Shown: one piece after another, positions 12,436 through 24,260 of the stretch | Position numbering within the stretch: the stretch's first letter is position 1 | How the letters are laid out: the number at the start of each line of letters is the position of its first letter | Assembly: GCA_904063045.1 (NCBI GenBank) | Contig: CAJFCJ010000003.1 | Coordinates: 2,280,504 to 2,344,503 of the forward strand | DNA length: 64,000 nucleotides | Reading direction: 5' to 3' | From: Dimorphilus gyrociliatus | Lineage: Eukaryota; Annelida; Polychaeta; Dinophilidae | The notes under the pieces: model-generated | Seen by the model: only the letters and a program-made list of their open reading frames with translations | The model's database searches: none | Told to the model about the DNA's origin: nothing | Program-made: the position numbers and the translations under genes

Positions 12436-13889
12436 ATGCTATTAAGTCATTTAACCCGGAATTTGCGTTTCAATTCTGGAGCGACATGGTGTAGAAAATT
12501 TTCAAGAACTGTCTTAGCATTAAATGATACAAAAAGTAAGAAAACTAAACCGACCCTTCGAATTATACCGCATTGTGAGCGATAATAAAAGAAAATTACC
12601 GTTTTCAGATGTTAGCAAGTATGCTATGTTTTTTGATAAAAGAGTGCAGCATATATTGACTGACATTACTGGTAGAGATGAAGAAAAAATATATCGTCCA
12701 AGATACAGGGACACTGCAAAACCAACTTATCGTTTAGTAACTGATAAAGAATTAGAAAAAGTTAGTTTTTCTAGCTTGACTATCTGACTTTTATAAATAA
12801 ATACCTTCTTTATAAAAGCTTAAAAGCGATGCTGAAGAAAAAATTCAAAAAACTCTTCAAATCCCTCCAGTTCTTGATGAAAAACCGGATGTTAATGTAA
12901 TTCTTTCCAAAGACGAAGCCCTGGCAGAGCATGATCAATTTAATTATGTTTTTACTGATATCAGTTACAATATACCTCACGAGGTTTGTGTACTTTCTCA
13001 AGTAAGGGATAGTAATTTGTAAATATTCAAATATTGTTCTAGAAAAGAACTGTTACTGTCCGGGAAAAAGATGGAACATTGAGACTAGCCACAAATGATG
13101 AACACAAAAGAATGATACAAGTGTATTTTCCAGGGGAAGGCAGAAAGCACTATATGCCTAATATGTTTACAGAAAAACATCTTGAGGTACTCTAAAACCT
13201 TTAGAATTCATTCCCATTAAATGTTATAGATTGTCATTTGTAACAGCGATTATTAGAAGAAGGCGAATACGAATACATTCTTGATAGAGCTTGTGTTCAA
13301 TTTGATCCTGATGAAACGGATTACATTCGAGTAAGCATATAACTGTTTAATTATTAGAATTCTATTGGACACATAACGTATGTATATACATTAAATATGA
13401 CAGGTCACTAGAAGAGTTTACGAATATATAGCAGACAGGTCGGACTTTATGAAGTTGTATTCAACGAGGCATTTTGGTGCTGCCGCCTTTTTTTTAACAG
13501 TGCAAAAGAATATTGATTCTTTTATTGCTGTATTAATTAACTCTAATTTGTATGTATATAAATATATCGCATATTAGTTCCTATAATTATTTTACAATGT
13601 AATTATTAGGTTACATTCTGCAAAATCTCTAATTGATGTCTATTATATGGTACATAATCAAGAACAAGGCTTACCAAAAGAATGGTCAAATTTATCTGAC
13701 GAAGAAGCCATAATGGTTATTGTTTTTTTCATTTTTTTTCAAAGTTAAACAAAAACGGAATACTTTCAACTAATATTGTTATTTTTCTTAAATTAGATGT
13801 TTGCAAAACAAGAAGCAAAGGATGGATCTAGAATAGAATTAGCTTTACAAGTCTATAAAGAAAACGTTGAACGAGAAATGTCAAGTTAA
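12436..13889 (+). CDS. MRPS22: Mitochondrial small ribosomal subunit protein mS22
   Basis: Eight exons encode about 329 residues: 12436-12535, 12609-12760, 12819-12983, 13043-13186, 13247-13330, 13404-13549, 13610-13715 and 13797-13889. The N-terminus is rich in Arg/Ser/Leu, as in a mitochondrial presequence. Conserved mS22 segments are VQHILTDITGRDEEKIYRP, YVFTDISYNIPHE, RMIQVYFPGEGRK and STRHFGAAAFF. mS22 is a metazoan-specific structural protein of the mitochondrial 28S subunit. Intron 1 can start at 12536 (GTAAGA, 73-nt intron) or at 12575 (GTGAGC, 34-nt intron). Both keep the frame and differ by 13 residues; I prefer the 73-nt intron. A polyadenylation signal AATAAA lies at 14038-14043. 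Confidence 0.93.
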
Positions 13890-16786
13890 TCAATTTTCGT
13901 TGGGCCATAGAAATTTTACTATAATGAATATCGTTAGTGAAAAAAAAGAAACATATTATAAAGTGTAAATAAGTACTTTTTTTTGTTTTTACTTGTTTCT
14001 TTGAAAAATGCGCTTTCCTCTTCAATTTTCATTCTTGAATAAAAATTATAATCTGAACTTCTATATCATCTCATTTTAAATAAGTTTTAAGATGGAACCA
14101 AAGATGGCGCTGTTATATTAGCATGGATGAAAGTTCCTCAACTTTTTTCTCGAATGACTCTGGTTGGTGGAATGCTGTGTCACGTCACGTGAAACGAATA
14201 AATAATAATTCGCGTGTTTCTTTATCCTCGTGTAACGAATGCTGATTCGAACAGTTACTTAAACTAAATAATACATTAATAACTATTTTTTGGGTTAGAA
14301 AACACAAGTATAAAAAGGTTTGTATGATATTTTATTGGATGCTAGATGTAATTTGTGTAAATGTTCAAAAATACTGATGTGTTCCACGTTGGAATGAAAC
14401 TCCTCTTTATCTTGAAACCATCTAATTTTAGTTTCGAAATATTTTGTTTATTTTTGGAGAGAACCTCATATAAATGTATAGTATATTGGTCAGAAATGAA
14501 AAAGAAAATTAATAATAAGTTTGCTTTTAGGAAGAGATATAAAAGAGAATTCTCTAATATAGGACGACAGTAATCAGTGCAAATTAAATTATTAAATCAT
14601 TAAATTTCTATTATTTTTATATATTCTTTAGAATTTGGAATATAGGGATATGAAATTTGTTTCTAATTTATATCAAGTATTAAATCTCCTTTTATGGTAA
14701 GATTTTGCTTTAGATGTCCTTGCGCTTATTTACAGAAAAAAAATAAGGCCTATAATCTCGTCAAACGTATGAATACGTTCATGGTATGTATTGACAGATT
14801 AAGTTATTCAATGAATTCATCAAAATTTCAACTTATTTGTATTTTTTAATGCTAATCTGAATACTATTTAAGAGCAAGAAATGTATGTTCTTTAAATTTA
14901 TATACAGAGTGTATTACATTCTTTATAATTTTGTAAGGAAATTAATCAAATAAATAATTGAATGGACTAGATTTATGACGTAAAAGAATTTTTTTAGTTT
15001 ATAAGTAGATCATGAATATTTATATTTTATGTTATGTTACTATAAATAGCCTCAATAATCTCTATTATTAAGTAATACTAACAATATTCAAGTACTTAAA
15101 AAAAGCGTTCTATGCCTTTGCTAAAGAGTAAGAGAAACGTTAGTTTTCAAATGATTGAATCATAAAATGATGCAGAATTGATCATAGGTTTTTTTTTATT
15201 ATAAACATTAGGATCTAAGATTTCAATTACTAATACCTTAGTCCCTGGATTACTTTTATAGGCTTGCATGCTAATTGATCATACCTTACATCATGAATCA
15301 TAAAGATTATTAGAGCAAAAATAAAAGAAGAGAAGGAGGAAATTTAACGTGCTAAAAAATAAAAATTTAACCGGCTCTGAAGTATCATATGAAGTTGTTA
15401 ATAAACACCGGAGGAATGGAAACAGTGTAATAGGCCACCAGCCAAAATAAATTGTAAATATTTTCCAAAATTAGCGACAGTAATTATAAAATGTGTAAAT
15501 AAATAAAAAAATGATTGTGAGTAAGACGGATTGATCTACCGTTAAAGCAAAAAAATAGTGCAAACTAGGCAAACTAGGTTGATTCATTTAGACGGTAGCG
15601 ACGTCTAGTGATTTATTGTAATTTATCCTGAGCTATATCACTTGATATATTTTGGACACTCAAAACAGGTTTGTCATTCTATATTTTTAATCTTTTGGTT
15701 CTAATAAATTTTAACAATAGCCTTATATAATAAACTATGAAGTGTCTAAGGGAAAAATACTTGCCCTTCTATTCCTTTGAAATGATATAAACAAGTATTA
15801 TGGATAGCGAAAAAAATAGACTATATGTACCGTATTGTAGTTTACTTTGACGGTATAAAACAAAGTAAATAATATAAAATATATGTTTCTTATTAAAATT
15901 TAATTGTTATTGTTTCCATTTTATAATAGCTGTGTTTATTTTTAAAAAATAACATACTGTATATAATGAAAAATCATAATCTTGTAACTTTGTTACCAAT
16001 TGTAAGAGACTATAAAATGTAACTTAGCCATAGAACAACCATTCTAATTGATCTTAATAGAAATGTTTTTCAAAAGTAACCATATTTCTTGTCTAGATAA
16101 AGATAAAAAATATTTTCGTTAGATAAGATCTATACGATCATATATTATCTATATTTATAGTACACTACTATTATTGTTTTCCTTTCTTTTTCAATCAGAG
16201 ATTTTAATACATATTTCTTTTTTTATCCTTAAAGTTACTATTATTTTTTATTACTTATATTTAATAGTATTTATTTAAATAAGCAAATTAGCTTGTTTTC
16301 ATTCATAAGTTTTGAATTCTGATAGTTTTTTTATTATACTTCTACTAAGCCTATTTTTCTTTTTTTTCTTTGATAGTGTAGAAGTTCTTTTTTTGTTTAT
16401 AGAACTGTTTTCCTCATGTTTCTTATGAGCTTTCGTTATTTTGCATTTTCTAGTGTTTTTTCATTATCATCTTTTCCGATTTTTAGAATATTCTTCAACT
16501 CGTTTCCTATTATAGTCCGGATTTTTCTGAAATACTATTTTTATATGTACTGTTAGCTTAATATATAACTTTAAATATGGACGATGTTTTGTTGTTCCCT
16601 GTCTTCCCCAGTGCAAGACTATTGATTCCTCTCTGTCACGTGATCTGAATACAGGAACTCAATTTAATAAATGCCTGTATGTAATTTTTAGATCGTTTCA
16701 TCTGGAAGCCGGTTACCAACGAGATATATCTATGGAAATTTAAAGTTATAATTTTAAATATCTACTACTGGAAAGAAAAGAGTATC
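13890..16786. other. Gene-free stretch upstream of MAP3K12/13
   Basis: 2.9 kb of A+T-rich DNA in which I found no exon chain, RNA gene or transposon ORF. It holds the MRPS22 3' UTR, an AAGATGGCG motif at 14101 and a short dispersed repeat copy at 15521. Unannotated 5' UTR exons of the kinase could lie here. Confidence 0.4.
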
Positions 16787-19700
16787 ATGAAAACTGCACC
16801 AGGGATAGCACAAAGGACCCCAGACAATTCTCTTAAAGCTGCTCCACCTTGCGGTGGTCTTTACAATCCAACTGACAGCAGAAATTGTCCAAGTTCATTG
16901 AATATTCGCAAAAAGCTAATTGGAGAAAATGGAAATTTCGCTGAAAGGTTCATTTACATTTTGATTAAATTATAAATAAAGTTTATTTAAAGAAGAATAA
17001 TAACTATCAATTTTTTCCCAATATAGTATTATCTGTTATAATGGGGGCACTGTATCTACATATTTGGCAAAGTCTTGTCCATCAACTCTTATTGCTAGAG
17101 AAAAGTCTATAGAAGAAAATAACAACACAAGCAAACCGTTACCATCGTAATGATTAGTTTTAATTAAGTTAACCTATTTAAACTAAAAGATTGTGGCTTT
17201 TTCTTCAGTACAATCGCCAATGTTGAAAGAGTATCACTTAAAGACGGATTTATTAGCTGTTTACGTCCGATTTGGACAATGTTTGGAAAGAATGAAAATA
17301 AGACAAATGGTAAGAATAGTTTTATTTATAAATAATTATCGTAGACGTACACTCGTAAGTAGAATTCTGTTTATGAGAGTAAGCCATCCAGATAGGCCGT
17401 TTTACGGATGATGTTTCTTTGATGAGCCCTCCATACAAAAGATACTTTAATGGAATTACATTGTATTTATAAAATATTGTTCTGCTACTGTTTTTGCTCT
17501 ATTAATGTTAATAATTATACAGTGTAAGCTTAGAGAGTATATTTTATTCTTTAATATTTCCTGAGCAGAACACTTCTAGCGTTTCCCTTTCGAGCTGTAG
17601 ACAATGATTTATTTAACACATGCAATTGAGCTAGATAAATTACAAAATACCTTACGATTTAATTTCTGTGTAGCAATCATACTAATGAGATATTCTCTAC
17701 CAGTCTCTTTATTAACCATATATTCTTATCACTATTATACAATTTGCAATTTTTTGCTGTATAGTCAAAATTAAGCTAACTAATCGTAATTTCTCATATG
17801 GTGCCATATTTAAAATGTTAAGTATTATCAAAAACGTATTAAATGCAATAAAATCGCAATAATCATTTATCAAAGCACCTGCTAATAAACTTTGTATAAA
17901 AAGGACGCTAGGTACTTATATACATACTGCAAAAGTATATCAATATCTTTAGTATTCAGATATATTTTTCTTGGTTATTTTATATGAGTACGTCGCTTTC
18001 AACAGTCACGAATTGCCGTGACAATTATCTGATCTTACAAGTCTGTTTTATTTCATTTGAAAATCACCATCGTTCAAACAAGTTCTTATTGTTCCTAATA
18101 ATATTGTCCTACTAATGGGTTTATCTTCATCCGAATTTTGTTTAAAAAGGCAAAAAACCGATGATCTATATTTCTCAGATTTTAGTTAGCTTTTAATTTC
18201 TTTTACCTTTAAAGGAAGCCCCCATTTTTATATTTTTTTATTGCCAATAAAAAATAGAGTCTCTTATGTTTTATAACTCACTTACCTTTTCTTTTTTACA
18301 GGAAATTTCGACGATGAATGGGAAATTCCTTTTGAATCGATTAAAGAACTGCAATGGATTGGTTCGGGAGGCCAAGGTTTGCATTTTAATTAGTTGTTAT
18401 TATAGTCCGAAAATAATTTTTTATACAATTTCCTTTCCCTTTTGTAGGAGCTGTTTTCTTAGGCACATTTGGAAGTGAACAAGTTGCTGTTAAAAAGGTA
18501 CACGATAAAGCACAAACAGAAATTCGACATCTAAGGAAATTGAATCATCCCAACATTATTAAATTTAAGTGAGTACATCACAAATCAACAAAATAATGAA
18601 ACTATATATTTTTCTCATTTTTTATTCTTTTAGAGGAGTTTCCACTCAACCGCCTTGTTATTGTATTATAATGGAATATTGTCCAAATGGTCAATTATAT
18701 GATATGATAAGAGATAATAAACAAATTCCTCCACCTATTGTCGTCGATTGGGCCAAGCAAATTGCTAATGGAATGAATTATTTACATTCTTTCAATATAA
18801 TTCACAGAGACTTAAAAAGTCCAAAGTAAAATCAATAAAATGCTATAAATAAGAAACTAGATAATTTAAAAAAAAATCTTTCTTTAGTGTTCTGCTAGCT
18901 GAAGATAATATAATCAGGATATCCGATTTTGGAACAAGTAAAGAATGGAACCAAAAGTCAACAAGAATGTCATTTGCGGGAACATGTGCTTGGATGGCTC
19001 CTGAAGTTATACGCTACGAACCTTGCTCAGAAAAAGTCGATGTTTGGTAAGTTTATCAATTTTACAAAAGTTAATCATCACTACTATTTTTATGTAACAT
19101 AATAATAATTGTACTCTTGTTAATCTTTAGGGCTTATGGAGTTGTGCTTTGGGAATTGCTAACGGGTGAAATTCCTTATAAGAACGTCGATCAGTCTGCT
19201 ATTATATTTGGGGTTGGAAATAATTCTTTAACATTGCCGATACCATCAATGGTACCTAATGGTTTTCAAATACTGCTACAGCAATGCTGGTAAAGATTTT
19301 AATATTTAAAAGAATTTTTATCATTGAACCTTTAATGGAAATATATTAGATTAACATATCTTTTTAACATGTAGGAGTGAGAAGCCAAGAAATCGGCCTT
19401 CTTTCAAGTTAATATTATCTCATTTGGAAATTGCCTCCTCTGATCTCTTAAATATGCCAGCTGAAGAATATTATGGGATGCAGGTGAGGATAAATAAGCA
19501 TATTGCACTTGTAATGTCTTTATTTCTTTCCTTAATAATAATATTGTTGTTCTGTAGGCTTTGTGGAAGAATGACATAGCTGAACAATATTGCAAGTACA
19601 AATGTGAACCGGCAAGAGTAACTCAACTGGAACAAGAGTTAATTAGGAGGAGACGGGCAGAACTCAAACATGCTCAGGACATAAGGTTACATTATGAGAG

Positions 19701-20896
19701 AAAATTTGAGCGTGTTACTAATTTACATAACGAATTAGTAATACTTATGAATCGATTGAAATCAAGAGAAATTGAATTAGCAAAGTAAGCTTAATAAACT
19801 TAATTATTTTACATTTTTATAAATATTTTAATGTTTGATCTCAGGAAGGAGAGGAGTTTATCCGTGAAAAGTAATAAACAAAGGAGTTTATTGAGGCCAG
19901 TTATGAGAGCGCAAGAAAAACTTGGCAAAACTGTCAGTCAGAAAATGCATAAATGCATTTCTGATCCAGGTACTAGTCCAGTCAACAACAATCCTCCGAA
20001 TTCTGTTCTACAAAATCCACCGGATGAAAAATCAAAGATTCAGCGTAGATTTAAAAGAAGTAGAAAAAACCAATCTTTAACATCATCTCCAATACAACAA
20101 ATGAATGTCATCGAGCAATCAAAGAAATCTATGCAATTGGAGTTGAGTGTAAGAGATACAAATGTTACAAACAATAACATTGTGGAGAATGTTGAAAATG
20201 AAAAGTCGAAAGAAGACAACACAGATTTGTCTACTTCTAAAACTAGTGAAATGACCTCTTCGAAATGTTCTGATATGATGACGTCTTCTAAAGGAAGTGA
20301 TATAATGACCTCAAGTGCAAGTGCAGTATGCGCTGATGTTGAATCAAATTGTGCCTCTCCTAAATCTTCTCCCAAAAAGAGAAGAGAAAAATCTAAGAAA
20401 GTAGGTTTTTCTATAGAAAAGAACGGTGAAGAAAGTGAGAGGACCAGGCGTAAACTAAGAAGAGTAAGTTATTAACTTTACTTTCTATCTTATTATAAAA
20501 ATCGAATTTCATCCAATAAAAACTAAAATAGCAAGATCAGCAAGCTGAACAATCTTCGGACAGCGACTCAGAAGATCCGAAGAGTGATCTCAAAGGAGAG
20601 TGGAGTAGTTCGCTATCTACCGAACAACTACATATCATTCTAGAACAAAATACTTCTGACGAACTATCTGAAAAAGAGGCTGCCTTTAAGAGATTCAAAG
20701 ATATATCTTGCCAAGATCTACAAGTAGATAATAATAAAATTTCTTTATACACATTATTTTATAACTTCTTTTTTATTTTATTCTCTAGAATTATCCAATT
20801 GATGTTCTTTCAACAAGTAACTCAGAAGACGAAGCTCCCTCTGACGTTACTGTTAGAAAATCTAGAAGTTCTTTGTCTGAAAAGAGCTCTTACTAA
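16787..20896 (+). CDS. MAP3K12/13: DLK/LZK mixed-lineage kinase (MAP3K12/13)
   Basis: Thirteen exons give 780 residues: 16787-16947, 17027-17146, 17209-17309, 18302-18376, 18448-18568, 18634-18825, 18888-19046, 19131-19289, 19375-19483, 19558-19784, 19845-20463, 20532-20723 and 20789-20896. [15 protein letters not shown] before the kinase is the DLK/LZK signature. The kinase domain shows GSGGQGAVFLG, the VAVKKV lysine, [16 protein letters not shown] and APEV. The leucine-zipper-like coiled coil follows ([20 protein letters not shown] to [14 protein letters not shown]). The tail is Ser- and charge-rich. DLK-family kinases feed JNK and p38 through MKK4/7 and drive axon injury and synapse responses. 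The single gene probably represents the ancestor of vertebrate MAP3K12 and MAP3K13. A polyadenylation signal lies at 21107-21112. Confidence 0.96.
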
Positions 20897-21287
20897 CGTC
20901 TTTCCAACGAAGGAATGATTTCCATTTTTAAAATGAACTGATACAAATATTTTTTATTCTAAGTTTTGTGCCAAGCTCTTTTATTAGTCATATTCTATGT
21001 TCTTTTGTTAAAGACAGATTGTTTTTTTTTTTTAATTGTTACTTGTTAGTTATATCTATACTTTTTTGTATCATGACTTTTTTCTTTTATAATGTCTTAC
21101 TCACTTAATAAAGCTTTTACTCTAAAAATTCAAATTGAAAGAACTCCATTCTACGGATTTTTATTATCACGATTGAATAATAATTTTGTTCTAAACATCT
21201 ACGGAAAGTAAGCATAAGAAAGCTTTGAATTAAATGATCTTGTCTACGACAGTGGGATAGATTATCTTCCAACTCTTTCGGATAGAT
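20897..21287. other. Convergent gap MAP3K12/13 and DHRS11-like
   Basis: About 390 bp holding both 3' UTRs. The kinase AATAAA is at 21107-21112. Nothing else is seen. Confidence 0.5.
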
Positions 21288-22778
21288 TTACATTTCTTCA
21301 TCAATTGGTCTGAGAATGATTTCGTTCATCTACAAAAAAAAAACAAAAACAAACAGTCTATTAATATTTAAATTCTTTTTAAAAACTAGTGCAACTTTTT
21401 ACCAACCTCAACGCCAGGAGGAGCCGATAGAATGTTAATAACAACTTCAGCAATGTCCTTTGGTTTTAGAATCTATATTTGACAAATTTTTAACGTAGCT
21501 AATTAGAAAGAGTTGACTTTTATACGATAGTTAACCTTAATATTCGCAAAGATAGCACGATGGGGCTTCAGCATTTCCGTATCGACAAATCCAGATGAGA
21601 TTTCCTGTAGTTCATTAGCTTATTGAAATTGAAATATTTGTTAACTATTCACTTCAACCTACTGTAATTCTTATCTGACTTTTTTCGCTACGAAGCTCCT
21701 GTCTAAAACCTTCTGTTAATGCTTTAATAGCAAACTTCGTTCCCATATAGAAATGTGCAAAAGGAATATTTGGAATAACATGTCCAAGTAAGCTGTTGAC
21801 ATGTTAATTAAGTTTAAAGAAAACAGACAAAAAAATCAACAAGCAGCACTTATTGTAACCTGCAATTGTTAATAATGTGACCATTGTCAACTTTTCTTCT
21901 CTTAAGTTGTTTGTAAAACTCTCTGGTACAGATCGACATAGCCAGTACATTTACCTAAATGATAAATTAACTTTAAAAATGATAAGATACTAAATGAAGA
22001 AAACAACCTCGAAAATGTTTTTCCACTCCTTAGTTTTTCCTTGTAAAAGAGAAGTCGTAGCCAACAATCCAGCATTATTAACGAGTACATCAACACCACC
22101 AAAATCGTTTAGAATATCGTCAAAAACTTCCAAAATATCTTCTTCGTTACGTAAATCGCATTTCATTGCTACGAGTTTACCTTTTGCTCCAGATTGTTTC
22201 AATTTTGATGCCAATTCCTGATAATGGAAATGTTAATTAATTAATATTAATTATTTTTAGTATTTCTATTGTGAAAATGTTCAATTGAATGTTTTTCCTT
22301 TATTGAGATTGATAAAGAGAGATTATTGAGAAAACATCGTAGTATTTATTTAAGGGATTTTTTCAATTGAAATAATTGGCAGTTTCATAGAATGGCATAT
22401 AAATCATTCAAGTGTCTAAAAATCAGATTTCAGAATCTTCAGTTGTTCTTATATCAACACTTATAATACGATACTGGATTAGTCTTTCTCAACAACTGAT
22501 TAATCTTCTCAAACTGGATCTCAAATTACGAATATATATATATATATATATATTCTCTTTAACGGGAAAATGGAATAGAGACAGTGGAATAGAGAATGAA
22601 AAACTTTAAAATTAACGATAAACAAACTATGAATTGGTAAACTTACCTCTATTCTATCATATCGCCTTGCCACACCAATTACAGTCATGCCCCATTCGGT
22701 GAGAATTTTTGCAATTGCAGCTCCTATTCCGGATGATGCTCCTGTAACTAGGGCTACTTTATTTGACCACTTGTCCAT
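21288..22778 (-). CDS. DHRS11-like short-chain dehydrogenase/reductase
   Basis: Seven exons (22778-22647, 22217-22008, 21954-21860, 21792-21663, 21604-21536, 21472-21407, 21329-21288) encode 247 residues. The NAD(P) motif is TGASSGIGAA. The sequence ARRYDR after it suggests NADPH preference. NNAG and the catalytic Tyr-Lys (FYMGTKFAIKALTEGFRQE) are present. NEEDILEVF and VNVLAMSICTREFY resemble DHRS11 closely. The C-terminus ends LRPIDEEM, like the short C-terminus of DHRS11. Vertebrate DHRS11 reduces steroids and dicarbonyls, and insect relatives are farnesol dehydrogenases. The true substrate cannot be read from the sequence. A 20-nt AT repeat lies in intron 1 (about 22532-22551). Confidence 0.92.
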
Positions 22779-23152
22779 CTTTTCAAAGTTCCTGTTGTTT
22801 AAAATGAAAAATGAAGCAAAAAACATTTAAAGTGACATTTATGATACAAAAATGAAGTTTAGAATAAGATTTACAACTATGAATGTCAGTTGTCTGAGAG
22901 AATTTCTCATTGACTGTCAGTTGTCGGCGTTGAACTTGATTATGAACGTGCAAGATTGACATGAACAAATAATTGCAGTTGTCAAAAGAAATCTTTTAAC
23001 TGTATTTACTAATTTGCATATGAATTTTTTGACATACAGTTTTTTGGTTCGGTTTTTCTTTATTTTTATTATAATAATCGAATAGGGAAAACATTGTCTA
23101 GGAGAAATACTATTAGCTCTTGAGTTTTTTCTCTATTTTATCCAAAATATGA
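22779..23152. other. Intergenic gap PMVK to DHRS11-like
   Basis: 374 bp between two genes on the minus strand. It holds the PMVK 3' UTR and the reductase promoter. No ORF can be supported. Confidence 0.4.
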
Positions 23153-23829
23153 TCAATCTACTGACGTGTTTTCATTATTCATACACTTCTCAATAAATTT
23201 TTTAATAGAATCAACAACGGTATCAGTGTGTTCCTGATCATTGTCATTATGAAATATAATGTCCCATGACATATTATGATCAAGTTCACATTCAGACCAT
23301 GAATCGTCAATTCCTTTTACATAGGACCAACCTCTCTCTTTTCTGATTTCTTCAGAAACTTCTATCCTTACAAACAAATGCGGACATTCACGTTTGTCAA
23401 GAATATACTTAATGTCTGATGTTCTCCTGATATCGCTAACAATCCAAAGTGGCTTTAAAGCTGCTTCTTTAACAGCAATTCTGGAAAAGATGTGAATATC
23501 TTCTTGCATTTTATTCCAGCTCCAATTAGATAATTCCAATCGAAATTTTTCTTTATATGCCGAAGAATCAAGTAACTTTTCGTAATCTATACCTTGTTGT
23601 TCTTGACAGAATAAATATTTTAGGGGTTTTGCCATGGTAAGAACATGATAAAATTCACTATCAAATCTAGAAGTGTAAGTTATAAAAGACAACTTTATTA
23701 GAATTAAAAAGTGAAAGATAAGAACGAAAATAATAATATTTACTGATTTCGTAGGATGTTTGTTAAATAATCTTTGCCGCTCTTTCGTTTTCCGCTTATA
23801 AAAATAATACATCTTGGAAATTCTGACAT
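23153..23829 (-). CDS. PMVK: Phosphomevalonate kinase
   Basis: Two exons (23829-23744 and 23666-23153), joined across a 77-nt intron, encode 199 residues (human 192). The P-loop ISGKRKSGKDYL begins at about residue 11. LLDSSAYKEKFR, PLWIVSDIRRTSDIKY and ERGWSYVKGIDDSWSECELD resemble the animal-type enzyme. It phosphorylates mevalonate-5-phosphate to the diphosphate in the mevalonate pathway. This is the animal PMVK family (NMP-kinase fold), not the GHMP-type enzyme of fungi and plants. Protostomes that lack sterol synthesis still need it for dolichol, ubiquinone and prenylation. The intron has no in-frame stop in one frame, so an ORF runs through it, but only the spliced form has the P-loop. 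Confidence 0.95.
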
Positions 23830-24260
23830 ATTTTTCACTGCATTCTATACTATTACAATGAAATTACACCAGTAATCTATGAAAATGTTGGAAACAATGA
23901 GTGAAAGATATATTAAAATACCAGTTTTTAAAAATTTCAAAAAATCGGAAGTAGTATTCACATCTTAATTTTAAAGATAGTTATTAATAGATAGAAATAC
24001 CTAACAAGTATACAAGCTAAGTCTTATATAAATATTGAATAAATCTCAAATAACTACTGTAAATTTTCACTATTTAAACATACCAAAAAAAGACGATTTT
24101 TTATTATTGTAAATCAGACTTTATTTAATAATTTATTCTTGAATTAATATTCGCTTATTCGGACGTAATTAAACGATTTATATGCGTATACACGCTTATA
24201 ATATTATAATGTATTATGAATTGAAATTGAATGAAAGAAATATATAGAATGTCTTCTATT
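23830..24260. other. Intergenic gap
   Basis: 430 bp between the end of the RhoGAP-START gene and the PMVK start. It is A+T-rich; no feature is seen. Confidence 0.4.

Noticed and set aside
23667-23812. PMVK with an N-terminal hydrophobic extension (IIIFVLIFHFLILIKL).
   Set aside because: This is read-through of a 77-nt intron. The spliced form restores the P-loop ISGKRKSGKD.
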